Shown: positions 22,470 to 32,589 of the stretch, in pieces
Numbering within the stretch: position 1 is the stretch's first letter
Layout of the letters: each line of letters begins with the position of its first letter
Origin: Gnetum montanum
Taxonomy: Eukaryota > Streptophyta > Gnetopsida > Gnetales > Gnetaceae
Direction: 5' to 3'
Length of the DNA: 64,000 bases
Assembly (NCBI GenBank): GCA_015680685.1
Contig: MNCI01024031.1
Span: 662,415 to 726,414, forward strand
The notes under the pieces: generated by a model
Told to the model about the DNA's origin: nothing
What the model saw: the letters and a program-made list of their open reading frames with translations, nothing else
Databases searched by the model: none
Position numbers and translations under genes: made by a program

Positions 22470-24366
22470 AAAGACTCTTAAGTCATAAAATAAACTATAA
22501 AGTAGTATTTATAGTCTACAACTTTTACCTTGAAAAATGTAGAGAGCAATAGGAAATTCTATTATCAGTTGGGACTATAAAGAATTTGATAGCATCATGT
22601 TTGGAATGCAAGGGATAAAGATAACTCCTCCTACCTTGAGATAGGTAGGTTTCAATCCAAAATCCAAGGGTAAGCCTTAGACTAATAAATTTCTTACACA
22701 TAATAAAATTCATTATTTTTAAACAATATTCTTTAAGTACAAGTTTCATAAGTCAAGGTGGCTAAATAGCTTAGTTTAGGGTAATGCTTATTAGTGTTTG
22801 GTTTCTATTAAATACTTGATTGGATGAGTAGTAAGGTGGAAAGGGTATATTATATTGGAACTAGTTTCTCTTGTAGTAAAAGGCATCTATCGATATCAAG
22901 CCATGTGAGTAACCCTTACAAAATGAAATTGGCTCCCACAAGAACCTCATGGTTGAATCCGATTAGATATTGAATTTCTTACAAAAAAAAGAGAAAAAAA
23001 AGAAAAGACAAAGAAAAAAAGAAAAAAAGAGAAAATAAAAGAAAAAGAAAAAAATAAAATATAAAGCAAAAAGGAGAAAAAATGATCCCACAAGAACCTT
23101 CAATCATGAGTTGAGCTCCACTTTCACAAGAACCTTATAATTGGGGTGATGCTCCAAGATCACAAATTTCAAGCATCCCATAAAAACCCCCTTTTGCAAG
23201 TAGAGTGTTTAAGAGTTATGCAAAATTACCAATCTACTCTCAATGCCACTACCTTAGAAGTTGGGTAGAACATTGGCAGAAAAAGAGTGACTCCTCCATG
23301 GTTAGTATCTTAATGGGCACCTACACTTCTAATCATTCCTTTTTACTTCATTATTTAGTTACTTTGCTTTACACTTTTTAGACTATTGTTTTACTTTGCT
23401 TTTATTTTTTTGTACCTTTTAGACTATTGTTTTTCTTTGCTTTTGTTTTTTTTTACTTCTCAATTCTTTTTACTTTTTTTTTTACTCAGTTTTCACCTTT
23501 TTGCTATTTTCTTTTTCATTTTTGTTGTGTTATCTTCCTATTTTCTTTTTCATAGTCATCCCTCTAACTAGTGGTAATTTTATGTATGGGTTTTCTTTGT
23601 GTTTCACATCATGCCTTCCATAAGTGTCAATGGTTGAGATCCCTACTATGGTAGCCAATTATGGCTACTAACAGTCATTCACCCATTACCTTTGGTTCCC
23701 TCTTAGTCTAGATATATAAAACCTAGGGAAATTCTTGTTTTTGGTATATCCTTTGATCATATCTCTTTGTAATAATTTATCTTTGTTAATTAACCTAAGC
23801 TTAATTAAGGGGGAGAATAACCAATTAATAAAGGATATGATAGTAAGGTATAACCAACTTGGAAGCTGAGCCAAGATCAAGTTAGGAAATGAGTTAGCTG
23901 TAAGTAATGAATCTCAAATCCTTAAATCATAGAAAAGGTTTCGACCTTGAGTTTATAACACATTCTTACACCTAATGAAGCAAAACTTGTGAGGTGATGT
24001 TCAATCTAATTAATCCTAGGTAGGACCTTCCTAACCAAGTTATATGTGGACTCATATCCAATAATAAGAATTTATCATTAAAAGAGGAATAAGCATATGT
24101 ACATAATTAGTAACTAAATCTCTAGACATGTGGACAAGTTTCATTTTGTTTTGTTAATTTTTGATATTGAATAGTGAACGTTAATAATTTGTTTCTTGTT
24201 AAATGCCTATGTGTTAAATTTTTAACAACTAAAAAAATATCTTTGAATAAATAATAGTAGAATAATTTTATTTTACAATTATGCATATATTAATGTTATT
24301 ATTATTATTATTATTATTATTATCACCTTTATGGCCAAGCATTGGCTAAAGGTTAGTCAGGGGCTT
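22470..24366 (+). other. Element B 3' non-coding region
   Basis: No protein recognised in 1.9 kb between integrase and 3' LTR. Holds a 100-bp A/G-rich tract (22981-23085), a T-rich stretch with a duplicated unit TTAGACTATTGTTTT (23370-23450), AAGGGGGAGAAT near 23806-23818, and a TTA microsatellite (24296-24323). The open stretch 23386-23571 is only the T-rich tract read as hydrophobic residues. The final purine tract before the LTR is weak (GTCAGGGGCTT). Confidence 0.6.
24296..24323 (+). repeat. TTA microsatellite
   Basis: About nine TTA units in a row within the 3' region of element B. Confidence 0.9.
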
Positions 24367-24464
24367 TGTTAAACCCCAAAATTGGTAGTTTTTTGAATCA
24401 TGCATTTTAATTAATTACATATTATTAATTATTTAATTAGTGTTTAATTAATGTTTATTTTAGT

Positions 24465-24465
24465 N
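24465..24465. other. Assembly gap (single N)
   Basis: Inside the B 3' LTR; about 100 bp present in the 5' LTR at this place is missing, so the gap is larger than one base. Confidence 0.9.
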
Positions 24466-24665
24466 TTATAGATAAATATAATAGTTTATAAAATATAAAA
24501 ACATTATATATTATATCAATATGATTATAATTATATTACATTATATAAAATATTAGAATTAGAGTAGCATAGATGCAACGTGTGCTATCCTAGCCTTGTT
24601 TTCCAAATGACAATGTGTTGAGGTGTTCCTGTAAACTTGTGGCAACTTATGATAGCTTCAGATTG

Positions 24666-25112
24666 CTACAAGGATTGAAATATCTATGGTTGGACAACTA
24701 CAAGGCTTTAAAAGAACTCCAATAAAGCATTATAAATCTCAAGCATTTGCTTAAATTTATTATATGAAACTCCTAAGAATTGAAGTTATTACCAATGTCA
24801 TTTGGAAAGCCATTGCAATTAGAGCTTCTGATACTTGCCCATTGTCTAGCTTTAGAGAAGTCCCTAGAGAAATTGGATGATCTACAAAGCTTACATTGGT
24901 TCATTATCCTAGAATGTTGTAAGTTGGAAACTTTAGAATAGATGACTTTGCACAATCTTCCATGGCGAACATGTTTGAATATGAATAACATCAGGAATCT
25001 ACAAAAGTTTCCATAGTTGTTGGCTAGTCTTTCAAGCTTAGAACATTTGTTCCTTTGTAATTGTTGGAGTCTTCAAGAGCATTCTAAATCGTTGGGAAGC
25101 CTTCATAGTTGC
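24666..25112 (+). pseudogene. NLR resistance-gene LRR fragment inside an LTR
   Basis: One frame from 24666 reads LQGLKYLWLDNYKALKEL, then INLKHLLKF, then LLPMSFGKPLQLELLILAHC, LALEKSLEKLDDLQSLHWF, ILECCKLETLE, LPWRTCLNMNNIRNLQKFP and ASLSSLEHLFLCNCWSLQEHSKSLGSL. The repeating L-x-x-L-x-x-L-x-L-x-x-C-x-x-L-x-x-L-P pattern of about 24 residues is that of the LRR domain of plant NLR immune receptors. Five in-frame stops. No NB-ARC or TIR is present. It is a captured or inserted host fragment in the U3 of element B, not a gene. Confidence 0.75.
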
Positions 25113-25584
25113 AAGGATTGGTTATTGTTGGTTGCATGAATTTAACGGCACTACCCACCACCCATTGTAACTTAAAAAGCTAGAACAAAGTTTGTCATCT
25201 TTCCTCAACATCACCATGCAACACAAACAAATACCAATTAAGAGAGTGAGAGAATAGGTGTACAGGATTGAATGAGGCATGACTTCCTACCAATGTTGAT
25301 GCCCATTTATCCATGTCTATGATCAAATTCCAAAATTATTTTAGGTAATAGAAATAGAGTTGCATGCTGTGTATCTGACAATGGTACCTTCATGCTTACC
25401 TTTGATCCATGAAAAAAGAGTATGAAGAATTCAAGGTGAAAATTTACGACATGGTGTCCAAGGCTCAGAAGAAACCAGAGGAGGATTGGATCATGTAGGA
25501 TGACACTCAATGGCCTAGCAATAACACTTGCAATGATCCAAGTGTTTTTAGGAAATGGAGGAGCATGTGATGCGATAGAGGATG
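25113..25584 (+). other. Sequence between NLR and thaumatin fragments
   Basis: No family recognised. It may hold the decayed upstream part or promoter of the thaumatin-like gene. Short open stretches on both strands (25307-25597 minus, 25500-25787 plus) overlap here; only the end of the plus one is thaumatin-like. Confidence 0.4.
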
Positions 25585-25965
25585 TGCTTTTCCACACAAA
25601 GACTTATGACATCAGCCTAGTGGATGGCTTCAACTTGCTAATGACCATGAGCACCAAGCGTGGGCAAGGAGCCTACACTGCCATAGGTTTCCTAGTAGAC
25701 CTTAACTATAATTATTTCAAGGAGTTCCAAAAATGTGGCCTACAAGAGAAGTTTCCATGCCTTCAACACACTACAATACTACTATAATGGCCAATTCAAA
25801 AATCCCAACATGTACAAGCCATCTAGTTACTCATAGTTACTCAAGACTGCTTGCCTGTCCTCCTATAGTTATTGCCTATGATGATGCTAATAGCACATTC
25901 ACTTACTCCAACGTAGACTATGTTATTACCTTCTACCAGGATATCATTGGTCAAAAGTGTTCTCC
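25585..25965 (+). pseudogene. Thaumatin-like protein fragment inside an LTR
   Basis: Reads KTYDISLVDGFNLLMTM, then GQGAYTAIGFLVDLNYNYFKEFQKCG. After a frameshift it reads YKRSFHAFNTLQYYYNGQFKNPNMYKPSSYS, then KTACLSSYSY, and after another shift YDDANSTFTYSNVDYVITF. These are the conserved blocks of thaumatin-like (PR-5) proteins: YDVSLVDGFN, QYCCNG, PSSYS, AYSYAYDD-x-xSTFTC, DY-x-ITF-CP. Several of the disulphide Cys are now Tyr or Phe. The N-terminal third is absent. Two different host genes thus lie back to back in one LTR. Confidence 0.78.
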
Positions 25966-26842
25966 TATCACTACTACCACCAACGTTAGCAGCATCAACT
26001 CCATGAAGCAATTGACACGCTTTGATTTGTCTACTTTGGACAGCATCTTCATTATTGGCAGTGTTGCCCAACTGAACTACTTCATCCTCATCAACACCAT
26101 CATTCATTTACGACTGTCATGCCTTCTCCACCACTTCTGGATTCCATGTTAATTTTAAAATTCAAGGATACCCAACGTAGTACCTACTCCTATTATTATG
26201 AATTAGCACTTTATCAACCCATTTTTAATTTTAATTTTTTTTTTTTGGAAAATGTGGGGTATAAATGATACATCCCACATTTTACTGAAGGAGGGAGAAG
26301 AGGGGAAGAAGAAGAGAATAAGGAGCATAGAGAAGATTCTATTGAGAGGACGGAAGAAGAGAAGGAATTGATACCTAACGCATTTTACTTCAAGTTAAGA
26401 TTAATTACTTTTGTAATTCATATTGAAGATTTTTTGAGCCTTGTGGCAACTCTTGGAATCTAGCATCTGCTGATCAAAGTTGTTGCATTATAAAGACACC
26501 AAGGTAGAATTGCAATTTAGGAAAAGTCTCCCTTGTGATCTTTGAGATTTATGTTTCTAATTTCAATTTGATTTAATCATTAATTTTCATTCTTGAACTT
26601 AATGTTAGAAGTTAGGATGAAAATTTATGATTTTAGTTATGAGTGACAATCATAAGTATGGAATTTAATTGGATTCAATTCTAATTATTTATTGTCTTGA
26701 TGATCTTTTAACTTTGGAACCATTCCTCCATAGATACAACTCGCGAGTCAGTCATAGATGAGGTGATAATCTCTACAATGAAAGAAAGAAAAATAAATTT
26801 TAAAGGTATCCACCATCGAATTTGGCCTGGCACGTCAATGTC

Positions 26843-27560
26843 AATGAAAGGTGGGAAATGGAGGGTCTACATCAACTTCAAGCTATTAAACATGGTAACC
26901 TAGAAGGATCATTTTCCATTTCCATTTTTTGACCAAGTGCTGGAAGCTATTTATGGGCATTGTTACTACAACTTTCTGGATGGTTATAGTGGCTATAACC
27001 AAATCTAGATGGCATCAAATGATCAAGACAAAACCACATTCTTGAGTCCCTAGGGGACTTTCACATACAAAAAGATGTTATTTGGCCTATGCAATGCCCT
27101 TGCCAGATTCTAGTGCCTTGTCCTAAGCATTTTTCAATAGTAAATTGAAAGCAGGGAAGTCTTCATGGATGACTTCTCCACCTATGAAGCTACATTCGAG
27201 CAAGCCTTGGACCATCTTTAGCAAGTGCTAAAAAGGTGTGTGGAGATAAAACTTAGGCTCAACTAGTAGAAAAGCCACATGATTATCCAGGAGGGCATTG
27301 TGTTGAGGCATAGAATTTCATACTAAGAGATCAAGGTGAACCTTAAAAAAATAAGGGTCATCCAAGGAATTACCCAATAGCTTAAAATAGTCAAAGATGT
27401 GAGGTCATTCCTTTGGCCACACTGGCTACTACTAGTTATTCATTGAGAATTTCTCTAAGATCACCAAACCATTGGTGGAGCTAGAAAAGAAGGATACTCC
27501 GTTTATCCAGACCAAGGAATGTGAGTATGCATTCTAGCAACTCAAGAAAACGCTCATGGA
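26843..27560 (+). pseudogene. RT C-terminal part of element A
   Basis: Continues from 15476 with KGGKWRVYINFKLLNMV, then FFDQVLEAIYGHCYYNFLDGYSGYNQI-stop-MASNDQDKTTF, then a decayed FGLCNA, then EVFMDDFST (27150-27180, catalytic DD visible), then LRLN and PLVELEKKDTPF. Stops at 27006-27008 and 27535-27537 are TAG where RT families have Gln (NQIQMA and FQQLK), consistent with CAG to TAG decay. Confidence 0.82.
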
Positions 27561-27579
27561 AACTCTAATTCTATGAGCA

Positions 27580-27660
27580 CCTAACTAGTCTAGACCCTTT
27601 CACATCATGATGGATGCATCCAATTATGCATTTGGAGCCATGCTCATGTTGAAACAATCT
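27580..27660 (+). pseudogene. RNase H start of element A, before an insert
   Basis: HIMMDASNYAFGAMLMLKQ is the first block of gypsy RNase H with the catalytic Asp. The frame stops at about 27660 and the next block appears at about 28945, so 1.27 kb of foreign DNA splits the domain. Confidence 0.75.
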
Positions 27661-28940
27661 CTATTAAAAGATGCTACATTGAAAAGAAAATACTAGAAGG
27701 AAAGTAGAGCAAAGAAGCCTTTATTTTATTATTATCAAATTTTTACCACTTCAAAAATAATTTCCAAAAAAGGGATGTAGCATAACTTGATCATTAATTA
27801 AAAATAATTTACCCAATAGCACCTTGAAACCATCATTCACCTACAACTAGCCTTAAATGAGTAGGGATAACTTAGGTCTAAGATGCACTAACCAATGAAA
27901 GAATAGAAGGAAGAGGCCTCTTTGTTGCTACTTCTAGTTATTTTATCTCATCTCCCCAATTGGGTAGACATGGATTTGAGGGAACGTAACAAATTAAAGG
28001 CTTATGGGGAATGGCATGCAAAGTAGGAGTCAATATTATAGATTACAAATGGGGACTTGTTCCTAACAACCTTTTTAGATGGCTTGGGATAGTGCTTAGA
28101 AGGTGCAAATTTTGTTCACTACCTAAAGACATACCTAGTGTATGTGGTTGGCTATCTTCACTTAATGTGTGATGCACCTAATCTAAGTCAACACCAAGTA
28201 GAGCATACACTAGGGTAACTTAGGATGACTATGGGAGTGGGAATGCCCCTGGAGTGACCTTGGTCATTCCTTGACTAAAGCCCCTTCAAACCATCTAGAT
28301 GTTGAGAAAACAAAATATGTTTATAGCCAGCCATTATTTGGTTAGGTAGGCAAACTTTCCAATATACTACTAGAATCTCCATAGTCTAGATAGCAAATTT
28401 TCCCTTTCACTACCTATCAAGTCATCCCCCCTCCCCCTCCCTCATTGGCACAGTGCTTCAGTAAGTAATTATTACTACTATTTTATTATATTAACTGTAA
28501 GTAGGTTAAGTGTAAGTTAAGTGCCTGATATCCCATTTTATTATATTAAGTTAAGTTAATTTAAGTGTAACTATCGAATACTAGGGTAACGTAGGGCCCT
28601 GTAGGAGCATGAAAAGCATTAAGTGAGTTACCCTATTACATGGGAATTGACCTTAGAGAGATTCCTTGGTCATTCCCTAACTAAAGCCCCATGTGAGCTA
28701 ACACTATAAGGCATTATTCATAATATAATGATAATATAATAAAGAGGGTAACCTCAACAAAGATAAGATAATATAATATAATAAATAGGGTAACCTCAAT
28801 AGAATAAATAGTATATGCAAGCATAGGCTGCAAGAATGTTAGTTAAAGCACAATAGTGATTCCAATGACCCCTGAGGCAATAATAGCAATGGTAATAACA
28901 TATAAACAAAAAAAAGAAGAACGAGATAAAACCATAATGC
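27660..28940. other. Unidentified ~1.27-kb insertion in A RNase H
   Basis: Splits the RNase H of element A. No ORF of note and no domain recognised. Contains a directly repeated block CCTTGGTCATTCC(C/T)TAACTAAAGCCCC type (28255-28285 and 28661-28690), each preceded by GGGTAAC and an ACTAGGG stretch, and a TATTA-rich centre (28480-28560). I could not find convincing terminal repeats or a target duplication; boundaries are estimated from the protein break. It could be a solo LTR or a MITE-like element. Confidence 0.5.
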
Positions 28941-29300
28941 TTTAGCTAGTTGGATGATCAAAAATGTACTTACTACATCCACTATGCAAGCAAAAGCATT
29001 GTTGGTGCATAGGTGAACTACACCAAAATTGAGAAAGAACTAATGGTAGTGGTGTTTTCCTTGGAAAAATTTAGGCACTATGTGCTTAGGTACAAGATGT
29101 TTGTGCACAATAATCACAATGTAATCTGGTTTCTAATGAATATGCTAATGATGAGCCCCTGTGTCATATGGTGGTTGGTGATCTTACAAGAATTTGATCC
29201 AACTATGGTAGATCATAAGAAGACTGAGAATGTGGTTTTTAACCACTTATCTCAGTTGAGATGGGACAACAAAGAGAAGGAAAGCCAACTTTTAGATCAA
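28941..29300 (+). pseudogene. RNase H, rest (element A)
   Basis: Reads DDQKCTYYIHYASKSIVGA, a TAG stop (29010-29012) where Gln is usual, then VNYTKIEKELMVVVFSLEKFRHYVL, then VIWWLVILQEFDPTMVDHKKTENVVFNHLSQLRW. The order and the EKEL block fit gypsy RNase H. The open frame 29013-29408 includes this and the linker to the integrase. Confidence 0.8.
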
Positions 29301-29439
29301 TTTCCTCATGAACTCCTCTTTGATAGGGTTGTAACTGAAAAGGTGCCCACTAAAACCAACTGGTATGATAGCATTCTCACCTACCTTCTCACTCAAAATA
29401 TGCCATAGGATTGGGACAACAAGAAGAAAAAATAGTTTC

Positions 29440-30700
29440 TTCACTAGGTGAAATACTTTTTGGAAATCAACAAACGCCTTTATAAGGTGTGTGCTAATGG
29501 CCTAGTTCGATGGTGCATACCTGATGATGATCAATTGCACATGCTTCAAGGTGCTCATGAGGGCCCTTGTAGGGGTCACTATGCTAGGAGATGCATGACC
29601 ATTAAGATCCTCATGGTAGAGTATTACTAGCCAACACTTTTTAGGGATGCTAACTAGTTCATCCACTCCTATGAACACTGCCAATGTGATGGTAGAATGA
29701 TTGTTCATATGGAGGGGCCTCAACTATGAATCCAACAATTGGAGCCCTTCGACATTTGGGGCATCGATTTTATGAAGTCCATCACTCCCATGTCCAATGG
29801 AAAGATTTGCATCATAGTAGTTGTTGACTAATGTATGAAATGGGTAGAAATTATAGTTTTCACTGATTACACATCTTCTACAACTGCTCTATTTGTACAA
29901 CAACATGTTGTAAATAGGTTTGGGGTACCACATGCACTTATTTTTTATATTAAAAATCATTTTATAAGAACCACCTTTTGGAAGCTCATGTAGTGCTTGG
30001 GGGTTGAACATAAATGGTTAACACCATATCATCCTTAAGCTAACGATCAAGTTGAACTTACAAATCACAAAAATACTAATAAGAATCATTAGTAAATATA
30101 GGAGGGATTAGAGCACAAAACTCAATGATTCCCTTTAGGCCTATTGCTCCACTTGGAAACTTCCTACTAGCTACTCTCCCTATGAGCTTATGTACGACAA
30201 ATTACCAATCCTTCCAGTCCAAGTAGAGGTTCATACATTGTCAACTACTTATGACCTTTGCCTTGATCATAGCCTAGCATAAAAATAAAGACTAATGAAT
30301 CCCAACATGCTAAATGAGGACTAAATGGTGTCCCTATCATCTAACAAAGTGCACAAGGCATTCAATAAACAATGACATGAACTTAGAATCAAGAAAGTGA
30401 AATTTCAATAGGGAGATAGGATTGTATACTAGAATCTCACACATGGCCACAAAGAACTAAATTCTAAACATTATGGAAACACCTTATATTATCTATGAAA
30501 CCTTTCCTTTTGGGACCATGTTAATATACAAATATGAAAGCCCAAATAAAAAGCTACTAGTCAACATGAAACAACTTAAACCTTTTCATGAGCCTAAGAG
30601 AGCTAGTGACCGAAACACCTCAATGGATGGATAAGCACGCTCAATTTTTCAGATCTCCTTATTCCAACTCAGTCATGGGGAAGATGGCCATCCATGCTAA
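29440..30700 (+). pseudogene. Integrase of element A
   Basis: N-terminal zinc region LHMLQGAHEGPCRGHYARRC (two His) and SYEHCQCDGRM (one Cys of the pair now Tyr). Core: LEPFDIWGIDFMKSI with first Asp, CMKWVEIIVF, NRFGVPHALIF then YIKNHF where SD-x-x-x-HF is expected (second catalytic Asp lost), and a stop-broken TPYHP...QVELTN with Glu. C-terminal part (30150-30630) is full of stops; LIPTQSWGRWPSML at its end is conserved in M1. Confidence 0.78.
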
Positions 30701-32589
30701 ATAATCAAAGTGTCTCTCAAATTTTCATTTTTCTATTTTTCAAAGTTTTTAGTCTACACCATTTTTAGTATATTTTCCTCCTTTTAAAATATTTTACATT
30801 TTCTTCTATATTTTACCTTTATTTGGTTTCAATTTCTTTTAGGATTTTCTTATGCTTTATTTTTCTTTATTTATTGGCACTAGGACTTGGTGCAATTGTA
30901 ACTGCTAATTGATGGTGAGTTGTACTATAATGTTATTCAATTGCTAATGTATGGATTCTATCTTTGAATTTTGATGTTGATAACTAAGACATAGTTTTTT
31001 TTAATGATAACAAGCAATGAGTTCATGTCATCCATCCATCAACAAAACTCTATGGTTTTCCCTTGTTTTGAAAGTATGAGATCCCTTCTTAAAATGAAAC
31101 TTTTAATGAACTTATGACCTTGTTGGTTTCCAAACTTGGGAAGGATTAAATGGATACACAAGGGTATGACTTCTAGGGGATTTGACTATCTATGTAGTTG
31201 CCTACCCTCTTGGTGTGCATCATTATTTTTATGAGTCCTTTGCCATTCCTACATCAACCAATAATAGGAAGCTAAGTCTTTGCATGTTGTGGTTCCCATC
31301 CAAAAACTCAAGAAAAAAAATAATGAAAATTCAAAGCACATCTGTTAGACAAAATAGTGGGCTACAAGCACTAGTTATGGGACTAGAAAGACATGTTACC
31401 CATGTCTAAAGGTCTCCTCTAAGGACATCCCACTTCCTGCTTCTCTTTTCTTCTATTTTTGGAATGGTGATTGATCTATGGGGATATCCTTGTGCCTCGT
31501 GGGGATGGATTGGAGTGTCAATGTGAGGTCACTAAAAATGGTTGGTTTTAATTTGGACTAAGGATGGACATCATCAAGTCACATTAACTAAAAAATCCAC
31601 AAGGGACTTCATGTGACCATGATACAATGCTTGATTCCATTCTCTACTCCATCTGCCTATGCTTCCCATAACTCACCTTACTACCATTTTTCATATCTAT
31701 TTCAATGTCTTGGTTTGATATGATCAAAGCTCTTTGGTCGTTTCTTTTGGGATTTATTCCTTAACTAACCACAATCATTAGTCATCCATGGGGTCCACTG
31801 ACTCCTTAGTTTGAGGGCATGCAAGGACATCAAGGACATGAGCCTACTATGGGGATGACCCACTTGCATGCTTCTTGATTGGGTTGGTTAAGTTTCTCAT
31901 CCTTTAGTCATGTTTTCTTTCAAAATCTTCTGCATTGCATGTTAGTTACGTCTAGTTATGCACTTCTTAATTAATGTTCTCTAAGAAAATTCTTCATTTT
32001 TGTTAATTATCTAGCCCTCCTCATGCATTTCATCATGTTCTAGGCTTATTTGGCTTCCTCTAGACTCCAATTTTATTGAAAAATTCCTTGTTTTTCTCCT
32101 TAATTTTAAATGTGCAAAATTTTCACAAACAGTTGCATCAACAGGATCTCATTGACAAATCCAATTATCTCAACATGACCCCATCGACATGATCACATCA
32201 ATGTAGCAAAAAAATTCTATATATATGTGCCCACACTTAGCCAAATTTGCACATTTTCTTCCAAATGCACAAGGAGTTTTTATAATTTTTTGAGCTTAGA
32301 GAATTCCAAAGCCCATATCTTGCTAACCGTTTGTCCAATTTACTCTGTTCTTTAGTTTGATAGTTAACAAAGGTGAGCTCTACATCAGGTGGGGGTGGGG
32401 GTTGAGGGGTGGTTCACAAACCTTAGGTTTTTCCAACTTCTTGAAGGTTTAAATAATAAAATAATATTAAAATCATTCATTCATAAGAGTTAAACCTTTC
32501 CAACAAACTCTAATAGTCATTTAAATGAAGTAATAATAAAATAATTAAATCTACCATGATCAAAACTTAGCCAAAGTGTAACAAACCGA
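30700..32589 (+). other. Element A spacer after integrase
   Basis: No protein recognised in about 1.9 kb. Contains a stretch resembling the A U3 (CATCAACAGGATCTCATTGAC to CATCGACATGATCACATCAATG, about 32138-32208), followed by TATATATATG-type sequence, and a G-rich run at 32388-32412. Short open stretches (31182-31409) have no recognised match. Confidence 0.45.
32388..32412 (+). other. G-rich run, possible two-tetrad quadruplex
   Basis: GG-T-GGGGG-T-GGGGG-TTGA-GGGG-T-GG. Three runs of four or more G with GG on both sides; enough for a two-tetrad but not a clean three-tetrad G-quadruplex. Confidence 0.45.

Larger units (their letters stand above)
15477..26837 (+). mobile_element. Element B: Athila-like gypsy retrotransposon
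   Basis: LTRs at 15477-16650 and 24367-26837 start T(A/G)TTAAACCCCAAAATTGG and end TTGTCA/ACGTCA. PBS of tRNA-Asp type follows the 5' LTR. The target duplication is GTGCC (15472-15476) and ATGTC (26838-26842), differing by two transitions; removing B restores the MVP-x-KGGKW reading of A's RT. Internal part: gag (17220-18500), protease, RT, RNase H and integrase in the usual order, then a 1.9-kb non-coding 3' region. The protease (NLG in place of DLG) and RT style (FMDDFS) resemble the Athila branch. Coding is far better preserved than in A, so B is younger. Confidence 0.88.
24367..26837 (+). repeat. Element B 3' LTR with host-gene fragments (2471 bp)
   Basis: Starts TGTTAAACCCCAAAATTGG. It pairs with the 1174-bp 5' LTR at both ends but carries about 1.3 kb extra (about 24550-25968) made of an NLR leucine-rich-repeat fragment and a thaumatin-like fragment. 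A TATA-like GGTATAAATG lies at 26269-26278. A single-N gap at 24465 coincides with about 100 bp missing relative to the 5' LTR. 31 bp at 24552-24582 resemble the reverse complement of 15718-15748 of the 5' LTR (about 23 of 31), which suggests a rearrangement rather than a clean insertion. Confidence 0.82.

Noticed and set aside
23386-23571. Phe/Leu-rich frame resembling a membrane protein
   Set aside because: Only a T-rich tract read in frame.
25307-25597. Minus-strand frame upstream of the thaumatin fragment
   Set aside because: Antisense overlap with plus-strand host-gene-derived sequence; no family recognised.
32388-32412. Strong G-quadruplex
   Set aside because: Only three runs of three or more G; at best a two-tetrad structure.
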